Below are positions 17,829-26,707 of a stretch of 64,000 bases of DNA, piece after piece. This stretch comes from Streptomyces lavendulae subsp. lavendulae. GTDB lineage: Bacteria > Actinomycetota > Actinomycetes > Streptomycetales > Streptomycetaceae. Under the pieces are notes generated by a model that saw only the letters and a list, made by a program, of their open reading frames with translations, ran no database searches and was not told where the DNA came from. Location of the stretch: NCBI RefSeq assembly GCF_002803845.1, contig NZ_CP024985.1, positions 8,567,501-8,631,500 on the forward strand, given 5' to 3'. The position numbers and the translations under genes are program-made. How positions within the stretch are numbered: position 1 is the stretch's first letter; each line of letters opens with the position of its first letter.

Positions 17829-18344
17829 ATGCCGTCGACCGAAGCAGCAGCCAGCGAACTACAGGACCGCGCCACTCTCTGGAGCGTGGGCGAGATCCCC
17901 GCAAGCGATGTCGTCAGCGCGGCCTGTGACGCGCTCGTCGCTGGCCTAGACAGCCCCGGACTTCGGGTGCTGGCAGCCTGCACACGCGCCGAGGCGGACT
18001 ACGACGTGCACGACTTGCTCCCCGAAGCGCTCGATGAGCTCGGCCTCATCTTCTATCCAGCCGCCAGCGAGGCCGGCCAAGAAGCCGCCGCGCGAGCGCT
18101 CGCACGACGCATGCTGGCCGGCGAGCTGAAACCTTGGGAGCTCACTTTCCGGATCAACCAGCGTTACGGGCATGAGCTGCCCCTGACAGCACGGCTCGCC
18201 GCACTCGATGACGAGTACGCCTTCCTCGAATACGGCGACGACAAAGCAGTAGCGCAGATCGATGCTGAGGTCACAGCCGAAGCCCGCCGCCTCGCCACAG
18301 TCCACCCCTGCGTTCCCGCCGAACCCACGGACATCCCCACCTGA
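17829..18344 (+). CDS. Hypothetical protein
   Basis: A 171-residue acidic, alpha-helical protein in good coding frame (ALDELGLIFYPAASEAGQEA, then LKPWELTFRINQRYGHELPL and LDDEYAFLEYG). It starts at ATG 17829, 43 bp after the integrase-like gene, possibly co-transcribed. There is no signal peptide or membrane segment. I do not recognise the family; a protein of this shape beside a recombinase may be an element-encoded accessory, but the sequence gives no function. Confidence 0.65.
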   Translation: MPSTEAAASELQDRATLWSVGEIPASDVVSAACDALVAGLDSPGLRVLAACTRAEADYDVHDLLPEALDELGLIFYPAASEAGQEAAARALARRMLAGELKPWELTFRINQRYGHELPLTARLAALDDEYAFLEYGDDKAVAQIDAEVTAEARRLATVHPCVPAEPTDIPT

Positions 18345-18527
18345 TGCACACGGACCGACCCGCGAGTTCCCACTGAACAGGCTTCAGTTTCCCTGAACCC
18401 ACGGGGCTCTCCGGCCTTGGGACTGGTGGGCTCGCATGTTGAGGTGTCGCGTATTCGTAGCTGACGTCGTCAGCCCCATGACGCTGAGTGAGCCGTCAGG
18501 GGCTGCCGATCGCGGTGGGATGATCGC

Positions 18528-19109
18528 GTGGTGAGTGATGCGAGGGTGTTGGCCGCGGAGGCCGTTGAGTCACATGTCCGGGCGTTCTTCGAAGGGCACT
18601 CCGTGGAGGTCGTCGACTACGACCTCGGGCCGGAACGGCGAGAGGTGGTGCCCGAGCTGCGAGTTCTCGTTGTGGGGCCCGGTCCCCGCAGCGACAGCTG
18701 GGCCTATGTGACCGCCGGGTGCTGGGTCGCGATGGAGAAGGACGGTCACGGCCTTGAGTTCGTCATGACCGCCCACGTCCGCGACCAGCGGTTCATCGAA
18801 CTCATGGCGATGATCGCCTACTGCCACTGCGGAGGACATCAGCTCGACCTGGAGCACAGCATGCCGATCGGGGAACCGTGGGTGCCGGGGTCAGCCTGCG
18901 ATCACCTGCTGATCAGCCTGCCCTATCTCCACGGACCAGACCTTGAACACTGCCCCGTTCCCGGGGGCCACGCCCGCATCCTGTGGACCCTGCCCCTGAC
19001 GACAGCCGAGATCGAGTTCCGCAGGCGTCACGGGCACGAGGCGTTGGAGCAGCTCTTCGACGAGGCAGAGATCATCCCCACCGATCCTTTCAGGGCGTCG
19101 GTTGCCTGA
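18528..19109 (+). CDS. Suppressor-of-fused domain protein
   Basis: A 193-residue protein resembling bacterial SUFU-domain proteins. The C-terminal part ILWTLPLTTAEIEFRRRHGH followed by EALEQLFDEAEIIPTDPFRASV matches the domain's conserved end (W-LPIT--E--F---G-EALE-LF-E). The middle has aromatic strands (SDSWAYVTAGCWV, LISLPYLHGP). In bacteria SUFU proteins are often immunity or accessory proteins of polymorphic-toxin and secretion systems, but no toxin is visible nearby. The start is GTG 18528. Confidence 0.75.
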   Translation: MVSDARVLAAEAVESHVRAFFEGHSVEVVDYDLGPERREVVPELRVLVVGPGPRSDSWAYVTAGCWVAMEKDGHGLEFVMTAHVRDQRFIELMAMIAYCHCGGHQLDLEHSMPIGEPWVPGSACDHLLISLPYLHGPDLEHCPVPGGHARILWTLPLTTAEIEFRRRHGHEALEQLFDEAEIIPTDPFRASVA

Positions 19110-19127
19110 GTTTCCATCCGCCGGCGG

Positions 19128-19600
19128 TCACCGATTGTGGTCGCCAGGGGCGTATCGGCTCCAGGTTCCGCCAGCTTCGGTGATCAGCCGGGTGGCGGTC
19201 TTGTCGTGATAGCCGAGTGCCTTCGCGATGACGGGGCCGGGGCCTGCAGGACGAGCTGACGGATCGCGGAGGCTCTGCCGCGCTGTGGCGGGACGCCGAT
19301 CTCACGCAGATGGGTTTGGAGGCTGACCGGGTTCATCGGCTGTCCGGGTTGGCGGCCGGGGAAGAGCCAGTGGGAGCTTCTGCTGCTGGCGTAGGGCAGA
19401 TGCTGGCGGGACAGGATGTACGCCCGCATCAGCTCGGCGACGGGCTCCGGCAGCGGGGACGGTGGGTCTCCTAACTGGACGGTGACGGTGGTCTGGTCGT
19501 CGGTGACGTCGTTGATTGTGAGGCGGCCGATGCGGCTGACGGGTTGCGCATAGAGGAGAACGAGCGCGGCGGCGACCCTGGCACGCAGGGGCAAGGAGTC
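19128..19600 (-). pseudogene. Integrase-like protein C-terminal fragment with a frameshift
   Basis: The minus strand reads LPLRARVAAALVLLYAQPVS, then TVTVQLGDPPSPLPEPVAEL and QTHLREIGVPPQRGRASAIR as far as QLVLQAPAP. Restoring one base in the C-run near 19245 continues it as VIAKALGYHDKTATRLITEA and ends GTWSRYAPGDHNR at TGA 19128-19130. This is the C-terminal third of the same kind of integrase-like protein as at 16748. Its N-terminus is removed at the junction with the truncated IS at 19604. Confidence 0.7.
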
Positions 19601-19603
19601 GTC

Positions 19604-19757
19604 ATTGAGATCGTTCCATCCTGATTCCGCAGGTCACAGGGCTGGTGTGGGCCGGGAGTGACGGGCTCGCACCGGTCAGGAGCGTGATCGTTGCGGGGAG
19701 ATCATCGGTCACCTCTGGACTTCGGTGTTGGCGAGGACGAGGAGGGCTCGCTGGGGG
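19604..19757 (-). mobile_element. Truncated inverted copy of the right end of the IS at 21201-22857
   Basis: The reverse complement matches the last ~150 bp of the downstream element: the end of the transposase (LVLANTEVQR then stop), the 3' flank and the terminal repeat (AGGTCACAGGGCTGG versus AGGTCACGGGGCTGG), with about 10 percent differences. The rest is deleted. With the full element it brackets 19758-21200 in inverted orientation. Confidence 0.8.
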
Positions 19758-19891
19758 ATTTGAGTGCAGTTCCAGGAGCATGCGGCCTGGGAGCGGAGTC
19801 GGAGCTGGCGGTGGCGTGAGCGCTTTGCCTCCCCCCCCCTGATCACTCCGGTGTGGCTAGGTGCATGATGTGCCTGGACATGGGGGGACGC

Positions 19892-20887
19892 ATGACGCAG
19901 ACCACGCCGCCGAGATGGGGGCTGACATCGCCGGGGGCTCCTGGGAATCCGGGTGTGCCGCCGCAGGGGTTCATGCCCGTGCGGCCCCCGGACGGCGGGA
20001 ACGGTGCGGTGTTCACCGTCGGGGCTGTGGCAATCGGGGCCGAGGCCGTGATCGCCGCGCTGGTCGCCGTCCTGATCATCTTGCAGTTCGAGTCCCACGG
20101 AGGCGAAGGCGGCCTCGGATGGCTGTTCGGCACCGTATTCGCGCTCGTGCTGTTGGCAGTCATGTCGGTGATCGCAGGGCTGGCCGGTTCGGCGATGGCG
20201 GTGCTGCCTCTCGTCCTCCTCGGGCGTGCGGTGGCCCGCCGTACGGGTCGGCGCGACAGCTGGCAGCTCACCCTGGCCACTGTGGCGGTCGTTGCCGTCA
20301 CTCTGGCGCTACTCATCGGCTCCTGCACGCTTCTGGTCGGCTTCGGCGGCCTGCTCGTTTATCCCGTCCTTGCCCTCAGCCTCATCGTCGGGCTGGTACC
20401 CGCGACCCTGTGCGCCCGGGCGGCGGGGAATCCCGGAAAGCCCGGGGCCCGATGGCGGGTGCTCGGGGGCGTGGCGCTGGGCGGTCTGGGGCTGCTCGCG
20501 GTGACGCTTGCGGTCGGGGTCGCGGCGTACAGCTCGGGGATCCTCAAGATCTACGAACCGCCCCGGCTCACTGAAGCCGACATGGTCGGCACCTGGACGG
20601 ACGGCGGCGGCGGAAGCCTCCGCTTCGAGGCGGGTGGCACGGTGACGGCAAAGGGCGTCAAGGAGTACGAGGCCACAGGTGAGCAGTCCGGTGCCTCCAA
20701 CTGCACCGGGAAATGGCAGCTGACCGAGAACGAGGGTGTCGGCCGGCCGTTCGAGCTCAGCATCGCGGACTGCGAGAGCCTGTCCTTCGGCTGGGACATC
20801 GGCGGTACGGAGGAACACCCGACGGTCTTCACCTGGATCGGCGAGCCGGATTCGGGTGAGCGGTACATCCTTACGCGGCAGCGGTAA
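19892..20887 (+). CDS. Hypothetical membrane protein
   Basis: A 331-residue protein. It has a Pro/Gly-rich cytoplasmic N-terminus and four to five strongly hydrophobic helices (for example AVIAALVAVLIILQF, ALVLLAVMSVIAGLAG, LLVYPVLALSLIVGL). After a last helix at about 205-222 comes a soluble domain (TEADMVGTWTDGGGGSLRFE, then SNCTGKWQLTENEGVGRPFE) that looks like a lipocalin-like or META-type beta barrel outside the cell. A GGGGGG run just before ATG 19892 serves as ribosome-binding site. No enzymatic motif was seen. It lies between two inverted IS ends. Confidence 0.75.
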   Translation: MTQTTPPRWGLTSPGAPGNPGVPPQGFMPVRPPDGGNGAVFTVGAVAIGAEAVIAALVAVLIILQFESHGGEGGLGWLFGTVFALVLLAVMSVIAGLAGSAMAVLPLVLLGRAVARRTGRRDSWQLTLATVAVVAVTLALLIGSCTLLVGFGGLLVYPVLALSLIVGLVPATLCARAAGNPGKPGARWRVLGGVALGGLGLLAVTLAVGVAAYSSGILKIYEPPRLTEADMVGTWTDGGGGSLRFEAGGTVTAKGVKEYEATGEQSGASNCTGKWQLTENEGVGRPFELSIADCESLSFGWDIGGTEEHPTVFTWIGEPDSGERYILTRQR

Positions 20888-21200
20888 GCCATCCGGTGCT
20901 GAGGTCTCGGGCCTGGCCGGGTGTCGGTGTGCGGTCATGCCGCCCTCGATCCGTGGCCTCCACCGCCACATGGGTCCCAGCCGACTGCCCCGAAGCTACG
21001 CCGTAAGCACCACGCAGTACGCCAGGAACGTGGGAAACGATCTCCACCAACGTGGGATGGCCCTAGCTGTACCAGCTCTGTCACCGCTCATCAGCGACTT
21101 CCGTCGGTGTCCCACCGGGCTGTCTGCTCGAAACGAAACGCCCGGGCCCGTTGGGCTCGCGCTGCCCGACCTTGCTCTCCTCAGATGGCGGCGGCCTCAA
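20888..21200. other. Gene-free stretch
   Basis: About 310 bp between the membrane-protein gene and the IS left end. I see no frame with protein character and no strong hairpin. Confidence 0.4.
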
Positions 21201-21365
21201 TGATCAAGTTTCATTCTGAAGTCGCAGGTCACGGGCCTGGCGTGGGCTGTGGCTGGCGAGCTCGGGCTGGCCGGGGGGCGAGATCGTTAGCACGTGATCG
21301 TCCGTCACGGGTGAGGTCTGGCGTTCCGGGGCGGGCTCGGCGGCCGGCCGCGTAGGTTCCGCGGC

Positions 21366-21848
21366 ATGGCAGATGTGCTGACGTGGACGGTTCAGCAGCG
21401 GCTTGAGCTGGAGGAACGTGCAGAGGTGTTGCGCAAGGAGCTGGCCGAGGTCGAGGGGAGACTGGTTCGGCTTGAGGCCGCCGAGGCGGTTTTCGGGGAG
21501 TGGGCCGAGGCGACGGACGGCGGACGGAGGTCTTCGGGCATCGTGGACCCGGACCCGGACCCGGACCCGGACCCGGAGCCTGTGGCGGTGACGCCGGGTG
21601 CGGCCGGGATGCGGCTGGTCCCCGAGCGTGTGGACGGGATGGGGATGGAGGTTCTGACCTCGGACTATCGACGGATCATGGAGATCGTCGCCGACGCAGA
21701 CGGTCCAGTGATGGCCAAGGACGTCGCGCGTGCGCTGGGCCGCGAACTCACCCCGGCGAAGGTCGAGCCGGTCCGGGGCCAGCTGCGCAAACTCGCCGAC
21801 CGGGGGTGGCTGTCACGGACCGGAGCGGGCCGGTACTTGCCACGCTGA
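21366..21848 (+). CDS. IS passenger protein with coiled coil, Asp-Pro repeat and winged-helix end
   Basis: 160 residues. Residues ~8-45 (QQRLELEERAEVLRKELAEV) form a coiled coil. A linker of five consecutive Asp-Pro units comes from a GACCCG tandem repeat at 21547-21578. The C-terminus (MEIVADADGPVMAKDVARAL, then LRKLADRGWLSRTGAGRYL) is a winged-helix DNA-binding domain. The gene lies inside the terminal repeats of the IS, upstream of and co-directional with the transposase. It may regulate transposition or bind the ends; it is not itself a transposase. Confidence 0.75.
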   Translation: MADVLTWTVQQRLELEERAEVLRKELAEVEGRLVRLEAAEAVFGEWAEATDGGRRSSGIVDPDPDPDPDPEPVAVTPGAAGMRLVPERVDGMGMEVLTSDYRRIMEIVADADGPVMAKDVARALGRELTPAKVEPVRGQLRKLADRGWLSRTGAGRYLPR

Positions 21849-21921
21849 CCTGCCGGAGCAGAGCGGAAGGACCGATTCTTTTTCCGTAACGCGAGCGCCC
21901 CCGGCGGGAGTTGGGTCGTGT

Positions 21922-22755
21922 GTGAAGACAAACCAGCCCGCCGAGGGCTCTCGCGATGCTGTCTACCAGGTCCGGCTCCCGTTGTCGAAGTCGACCATCG
22001 ATCTTGTCGCCGGTCTCATACGGCAGCGCCGCAACCGGCTCGGCACCCGATGGCGCAAGCTCGATCCCGGCAGCCAGGCGATCGTCGTCCTGGCCGTCCT
22101 GCGTCACGACCAGCGGCTCGTGGACATGGCCGGCGGCAACGCCGTCTCGGCCCCCACCGTGCGCCGCTGGGTCGAGGAAGCGGTCAACCTGCTCTCCGCG
22201 CGGGCTCCGCGCCTGGACCGCACCCTGAAGAAGATCGCCAAGAAGGGCGGGGTGGTCGTCCTCCTGGACGGAACCCTGGTCCGCACCCGCCGCCGCACCG
22301 GGAGAGACAACAGGATGAACTACAGCGGGAAACACAAGGCCCACGGCCTGCTGTTCCTCGCGCTGACCGACGTCAAGGGCAACCTGATCTGGATCTCCCC
22401 GGCCCGGCCCGGACGCTCCAGCGAGATCACCGCTGCCCGCCACGACAAGATCACCGCCCGCCTCCGCGAGGCCGGACTCGGCGCCCTGGCCGACCTCGGC
22501 TTCGTTGGCCTGGACGACCAGCCCGAGACCGACCCGGTAATCATCACCGGCCGCAAGGCCACGAAGAACCACAAGCTCACCGACGCGGAGAAGGAAGCGA
22601 ACCGCCTGCTCAACCGCGAACGCGCCGCCGTCGAGCACGGCTTCGCCAACCTCAAGTCCTGGCGCATCCTCACCAAGGTCCGCATGAACGCCCGCCACGC
22701 GACCACCCTCCTGCGGGCCCTCCTGGTCCTCACCAACACCGAAGTCCAGAGGTGA
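21922..22755 (+). CDS. IS5-family DDE transposase
   Basis: A 277-residue DDE_Tnp_4-type transposase. An N-terminal helical HTH region (LAVLRHDQRLVDMAGGNAVS, then PTVRRWVEEAV) is followed by the first catalytic Asp in VVVLLDGTLVRTRR, a second acidic position in LADLGFVGLDD and the terminal Glu in RERAAVEHGFANLKSWRILT. The end LLVLTNTEVQR is shared with the truncated copy at 19604-19757. I chose GTG 21922; no better start is in frame. It is intact and probably active. Confidence 0.88.
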   Translation: MKTNQPAEGSRDAVYQVRLPLSKSTIDLVAGLIRQRRNRLGTRWRKLDPGSQAIVVLAVLRHDQRLVDMAGGNAVSAPTVRRWVEEAVNLLSARAPRLDRTLKKIAKKGGVVVLLDGTLVRTRRRTGRDNRMNYSGKHKAHGLLFLALTDVKGNLIWISPARPGRSSEITAARHDKITARLREAGLGALADLGFVGLDDQPETDPVIITGRKATKNHKLTDAEKEANRLLNRERAAVEHGFANLKSWRILTKVRMNARHATTLLRALLVLTNTEVQR

Positions 22756-23132
22756 CCGACGATCTCCCCGCAACGATCACCCTCCTGACCGGCACGAGCA
22801 CGTCACTCCCGGCCCACGCCAGCCCCGTGACCTGCGAATTCAGGATGAAACGATCTCAGTTGGGCAAGCCGAAGTGGGCTCCTTGAGGGGGCACTTCGGA
22901 GTCTCCTTCGGTACCCACTTGGGTGCCCGGCACCTGCCAGGGTGGGAAACATGCAGGTCAGCGTGCGAATCGGCGTGAAATCCGCGCCGTCACACCCCTC
23001 TTCTCCCCCTCTTGTTGTCCGTATGGGAGGAGATCATCGGGTTCCAGGGGGCCCGGCGCCCTCCACGACTGGACTGGTCCGGCTCGCAGCCGACCCGTGT
23101 AGCTGGTCGCGAGTGGCGAAGGGGTGGAGCTG

Positions 23133-24530
23133 ATGGCGGGCAGGCGGCTGACGAATCCGGCGGGTTCTTCGAACGATCTGCGCGGGGATGTGCTGCGGGT
23201 GCTCGGTGTGCTGAAGGTGGCCACGGCCGACCAGATCCAGCGGATCGCCTCACCGCACCTGACCTACCGGCACACCACGAAGCCGACCGCCTCCGAGCGG
23301 AAGACCGCCCGTACCGCCTCGCACGCGGGCGCGCTCTCCGATCTGCGCAAGCACGGTCTCGCCGAGAACGGCGGCACCACCCGGGCGGGGGAGTCGCTGC
23401 GCAACCTGACCACCAAGGGCCTGGAAGCCGCCTCCTACGAGCTCGGGCGCCCGCTGACGGAGATGGGCTCTACCGCTCGCGGTGCGGGCTCCAGCGGGGC
23501 CACACACCCCATGGCCGTCAACGAGACCGTCATCGCGCTGCTCCGCCCCAAGCCCGACCTCCGGCTGCTCACCGCCGAGCCGGCCGAAGCCAAGGCGGCC
23601 GCGCAGGCCGCCGTCGACGCCCCGGCCGGTGTCGGCACGATCGCCTCGTACGCGACGGAGGTCCCGCTGCCCGCCACCGGGACGTGGGGTGCGCCGGGCA
23701 AGGGCGGCGCCCAGGCCGACATCGTGCTCACCGCCCCCCAGGACGGGATCCCGCTGTTGTTCATCGAGGTCGACAACTGCCACGAGACCGCCGAGGAGAT
23801 CGCGGCCAAGCTGCTGAAGTACGCCAGGTTCTTCAAGCGGCAGATGAAGGACACCGACGGCAAGGACAAACCGATGTGGCGCACCCGCTGGATGGCCCGC
23901 GTCGCCGAGCGAGGCGAGGCCCCGCACCCACCCGTACTGATCGTCTTCAACCACATCGGCGCCCGCGACCCCAACCGCACTGTCCCGCGGCTGCAGGAGC
24001 TGACCCGGCCGCTGTGGGCGGGCGAGCCGGCCGACGGGTTCAGCAGCTACGACCGCAAGATCCCGATCATCGCGACCGGCCTGCGCAACCTGTGCGAGCA
24101 CGGCCCCAACGGCCCGCTCTTCCTTCGATTCGGCCGCACCCACATGCAGCCGCTGCGCGACGCGATCGGCAACCCGCGCCGCGATGCGGTCCTCGCGCTC
24201 CGGGCGGAGCGGGCCCTGGTGCAGCACGCCGAGTACCAGGAGCAGCTGCGCCGCGCGGCCGAGCAGAAGAGGGCCGAGCATGAGGCCGGCCGCCCCGTCT
24301 GCGCCGGCTGCGGGACGAAGTTCGACAACGACCGATGGGAGAACACCCGCCTCTCCCCGGAGCCGGGCCACCGGTGGCACCCGACGCTGTGCGAGCCGTG
24401 CGAGGCCAAAACGGTCGCGGCAGAGGACCAGGCCGAACGCGACCGCCCGGAGCAGGAGGCCGCCATCGCCGAGACGGCCGAGAAGGCCCGCGGCTGGCGC
24501 GCCCGCTTCCGCCCTGGGCAAGCCCCCTGA
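23133..24530 (+). CDS. Replication-relaxation family protein
   Basis: A 465-residue Replic_Relax-type protein (GTG 23124 is an alternative start; ATG 23133 has GGAG closer). The N-terminal winged helix (DVLRVLGVLKVATADQIQRI, then HAGALSDLRKHGLAENGG) precedes a nuclease-like core with PLLFIEVDNCHETAEEIAAK and LLKYARFFKRQ. A C-terminal zinc ribbon has CAGCGTKF and CEPCEAK. In Streptomyces these genes occur on plasmids and integrative elements beside replication or transfer functions, and the core resembles a restriction-like fold. It marks this area as element backbone. Five short direct repeats begin inside its last codons. Confidence 0.82.
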   Translation: MAGRRLTNPAGSSNDLRGDVLRVLGVLKVATADQIQRIASPHLTYRHTTKPTASERKTARTASHAGALSDLRKHGLAENGGTTRAGESLRNLTTKGLEAASYELGRPLTEMGSTARGAGSSGATHPMAVNETVIALLRPKPDLRLLTAEPAEAKAAAQAAVDAPAGVGTIASYATEVPLPATGTWGAPGKGGAQADIVLTAPQDGIPLLFIEVDNCHETAEEIAAKLLKYARFFKRQMKDTDGKDKPMWRTRWMARVAERGEAPHPPVLIVFNHIGARDPNRTVPRLQELTRPLWAGEPADGFSSYDRKIPIIATGLRNLCEHGPNGPLFLRFGRTHMQPLRDAIGNPRRDAVLALRAERALVQHAEYQEQLRRAAEQKRAEHEAGRPVCAGCGTKFDNDRWENTRLSPEPGHRWHPTLCEPCEAKTVAAEDQAERDRPEQEAAIAETAEKARGWRARFRPGQAP

Positions 24531-24611
24531 CGCCCCGGGCAAGCCCCTTGGCGCCCTGGGCAAGCCTCCCGCTGACAGCGTGGGCAAGCCTTAGGTGACC
24601 CTGGGCAAGCC
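24514..24611 (+). repeat. Five direct copies of an 11-bp TGGGCAAGCC-type repeat at about 21-bp spacing
   Basis: CTGGGCAAGCC or a one-base variant occurs at about 24514, 24535, 24556, 24580 and 24601. The spacing is 21, 21, 24 and 21 bp, about two helical turns, as in replication iterons or protein-binding arrays. The first copy overlaps the end of the Replic_Relax gene. Confidence 0.7.
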
Positions 24612-24651
24612 GGTTTGGCAGTGTTGCAGCGCCGGGTCCCTCCGGTCGAGC

Positions 24652-25440
24652 TCAAGCCGAGGGAGGCGGCGGGCTTCCCTCCGTCCGATACCTGAGAAGG
24701 GGCCCTGGGCCGGCTGCCCTGCGGCCCGGGACCGCGGGGGAGAGGTACCCCCGTTCGCGGGCTGCTTTGATCCAGTCCGCGATGGTGGGCTCCGGGCGTT
24801 CGAAGAGATCCGCCAGGCGCCGGTGGAGTCCAGGCCCGTTACCGGCCTCGCGGAGGTAGGCGTGGGCCAGCTCGTGAAGGAGGGCTCCCTCCAACGGGGG
24901 CCGGCCGCGCTTTGCCGGCTGCGCGAGGGCTCCTGCGTTTTCCAGGGCCCGCACGGACGCCGGGGCGAGGTCGCCTGGCTGACGGTCTGCAGCAGGCGCG
25001 ATCCCGATAGTGGTTACGCCCTCGTCCTTCCAGGAATGGCTGGCCAGTTCGGCTTGGGCCCGGGCGACGATCTGACCCAGTGGGATGCGCCGCAGGACGT
25101 CGCCCGTGATCGGCACGGCAACGGCTGTCGAAGCTTCTTCGCCGGCAGGTCCGACGAAGTCTCCGAAGTCGTCCCAGTACCCCCAGTCCGGGCGCCACAG
25201 CTCGAGCTCGATCACACCGAGGCCGGCCCCCTGGTTCACCAGGACGCCGTGCACGGTGACGGGCAGGTCGGTTGCCTTGTAGAGGAAGTCGGCTACGTAC
25301 CCCGCCCCGCGCGGCCGCTCCTTGACGAACAGGGTCATGGAAGGGCCGGGCACGGCGCCCTCGGGGATCTCTGAGAGGTCAGGGTAGGCGTCCCACGGCT
25401 CCGTCACAGTGGCGATGAGGGACCCCTTCCACAGATCCAT
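24652..25440 (-). CDS. Hypothetical protein with a C-terminal HTH-like segment
   Basis: 262 residues from ATG 25440. The first two thirds are an acidic beta-rich domain (LWKGSLIATVTEPWDAYPDL, then LGVIELELWRPDWGYWDDFG). The C-terminal part LLHELAHAYLREAGNGPGLH, then LFERPEPTIADWIKAARERG, resembles the element-encoded domain in which a helix pair is followed by RTAS-WI-RAR-RGYL, a DNA-binding HTH. The HELAH string resembles a zinc-protease motif but sits in the HTH-like part and is probably coincidental. A short frame upstream (25567, PQPEFRDDDFINPEAPEDER) may be a separate peptide or the true N-terminus, interrupted by an 11-G run near 25490. Confidence 0.6.
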   Translation of the reverse strand: MDLWKGSLIATVTEPWDAYPDLSEIPEGAVPGPSMTLFVKERPRGAGYVADFLYKATDLPVTVHGVLVNQGAGLGVIELELWRPDWGYWDDFGDFVGPAGEEASTAVAVPITGDVLRRIPLGQIVARAQAELASHSWKDEGVTTIGIAPAADRQPGDLAPASVRALENAGALAQPAKRGRPPLEGALLHELAHAYLREAGNGPGLHRRLADLFERPEPTIADWIKAARERGYLSPAVPGRRAAGPGPLLRYRTEGSPPPPSA

Positions 25441-25841
25441 TGCCTGCCTGCCTCGCGAGCGCTCGTAGGAGAGGTCTCGGACGCGGGGGGGGGGGCCTGA
25501 GGTGGCGCTCGTCCTCAGGGGCCTCGGGGTTGATGAAGTCGTCGTCGCGGAACTCAGGCTGCGGCATGTCCTCAGGCTAAAGACCGCCGGTTTGCAAGCG
25601 GGAGGGAAAAAGCGGATGAGAAGCGGCGCGAGACAAGTCACCCTCCGACGCCATCAGCTGCCCGAGGATCTTGGGACCCGATCCTCGACGGCGCCCGCGT
25701 CGATGGCCGAGCTCGTGCGGCTCGGCGCCGGGGGCCGCCCCACCCAGCCCGGCCCTGGCCGACTTCGTACAGGAGACGCTCGACTTCGGCTGACGACGGC
25801 GGGGCCGGACAGGATTACCTTGTCCGGTCCCGCGGTGGCTA

Positions 25842-26639
25842 TTGCGTGTTCAGGCGCTGCTTCCACGCCGGCCTCGACAGCCGCCTTGCCGATCGCCTGG
25901 CGAGGGCGGCCTGGGCGCGGGGAAGGTCGCCTCCGAAGGCGCTGGCCTCGGCTTCCTCCTCGGCCGCCCCCTCGCCCTGGTCCGCACCCGCCTCACCATG
26001 GACCTGCGCGGACCCCTGCGCACCGATGTGAGCTGGCAGAACCTGTTCGAGCCGCCGGCCTCCGAGCTGCCCACCTATCCGTGGGCGATCCGCCTCGGCG
26101 AAGCCCAGCAGAGCGATGACGGCCTCGTCGGCTACGTCCTGGACGACGACTACGACCATTTCGAGACCATCGTCGCCCCCGCACCGGGCGCAGGCGACTA
26201 CCTGCGGCCCATCGGCAACAACCCGGGCCTCGAACTGGACTTCGGCATGCACAACACCGCCGTCGCCACGGTGCTCCTGGACGCGCGCGCCGCCGTCCAC
26301 GCCACCACCGACATCCTCGCCACGAAGAAGGTCTTCGTGCCCCAGCAGTTCACCGACCAGGCGATCACCCGGATGACGGTCAATTTCCGTACCGGCCCGC
26401 TCCTGGCCGCCACCACCCACCTGCGCGGCGACCAGGGAGAGAGCGAAGAGACCATCCTCATGCCGACCCCGGCCAGTGGACTCGGCACCTGGACCTGGAC
26501 CGAGCCCCACGGCGACACGTGGCAGAACCTGCCCATCCTCAGCCCCGACCAGTACGACCTGCCGCCGGCCGAACCGGAGGTCCGCTCCGGCTTCCTCAGT
26601 CTCGACAACGCCGTCGCCCACACCCGCAGCCACCACTGA
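25842..26639 (+). CDS. 5'-truncated hypothetical beta-rich protein
   Basis: Coding character begins around 25900 (GLGFLLGRPLALVRTRLTMD) without a plausible start of its own and continues to TGA 26637-26639; ATG 25998 could start a 213-residue product. The sequence has many alternating hydrophobic strands (DDGLVGYVLDDDYDHFETIV, then NTAVATVLLDARAAVHATTD). The opening looks like the interior of a larger protein, so the 5' part has been lost. It lies 68 bp before the next gene in the same direction, and the pair probably formed one operon. I do not recognise the family. Confidence 0.55.
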   Translation: MRVQALLPRRPRQPPCRSPGEGGLGAGKVASEGAGLGFLLGRPLALVRTRLTMDLRGPLRTDVSWQNLFEPPASELPTYPWAIRLGEAQQSDDGLVGYVLDDDYDHFETIVAPAPGAGDYLRPIGNNPGLELDFGMHNTAVATVLLDARAAVHATTDILATKKVFVPQQFTDQAITRMTVNFRTGPLLAATTHLRGDQGESEETILMPTPASGLGTWTWTEPHGDTWQNLPILSPDQYDLPPAEPEVRSGFLSLDNAVAHTRSHH

Positions 26640-26707
26640 CCCCCCCCGTCCGGCCCCGTCCAACCCCGCCCCGGGGCGGGGCGGGCCCGCACCCGAAGGA
26701 GCCCTAC

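Larger units (their letters stand above)
21201..22857 (+). mobile_element. IS5-like insertion sequence carrying a passenger gene
   Basis: Imperfect terminal repeats of about 40 bp bound the element: left 21208-21247 and right 22812-22851 read as inverted copies differing at about three positions, with the shared core GCAGGTCACGG near the middle. It encodes a DDE transposase and, upstream in the same direction, a second gene not needed for transposition. I found no clear target-site duplication. A deleted inverted copy of its right end lies at 19604-19757. Confidence 0.75.

Noticed and set aside
21547..21578. GACCCG tandem repeat considered as an iteron or binding site
   Set aside because: It is in frame within a coding region and gives an Asp-Pro linker. 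Coding explanation is sufficient.
24652..25440. HELAH string in the hypothetical protein, suggesting a zinc protease
   Set aside because: It lies in an HTH-like C-terminal segment with no downstream third ligand; probably chance.
25484..25494. Long G run treated as a possible phase-variation tract
   Set aside because: Homopolymer length is unreliable in such sequence and the upstream frame is too short to show that slippage would restore a gene.
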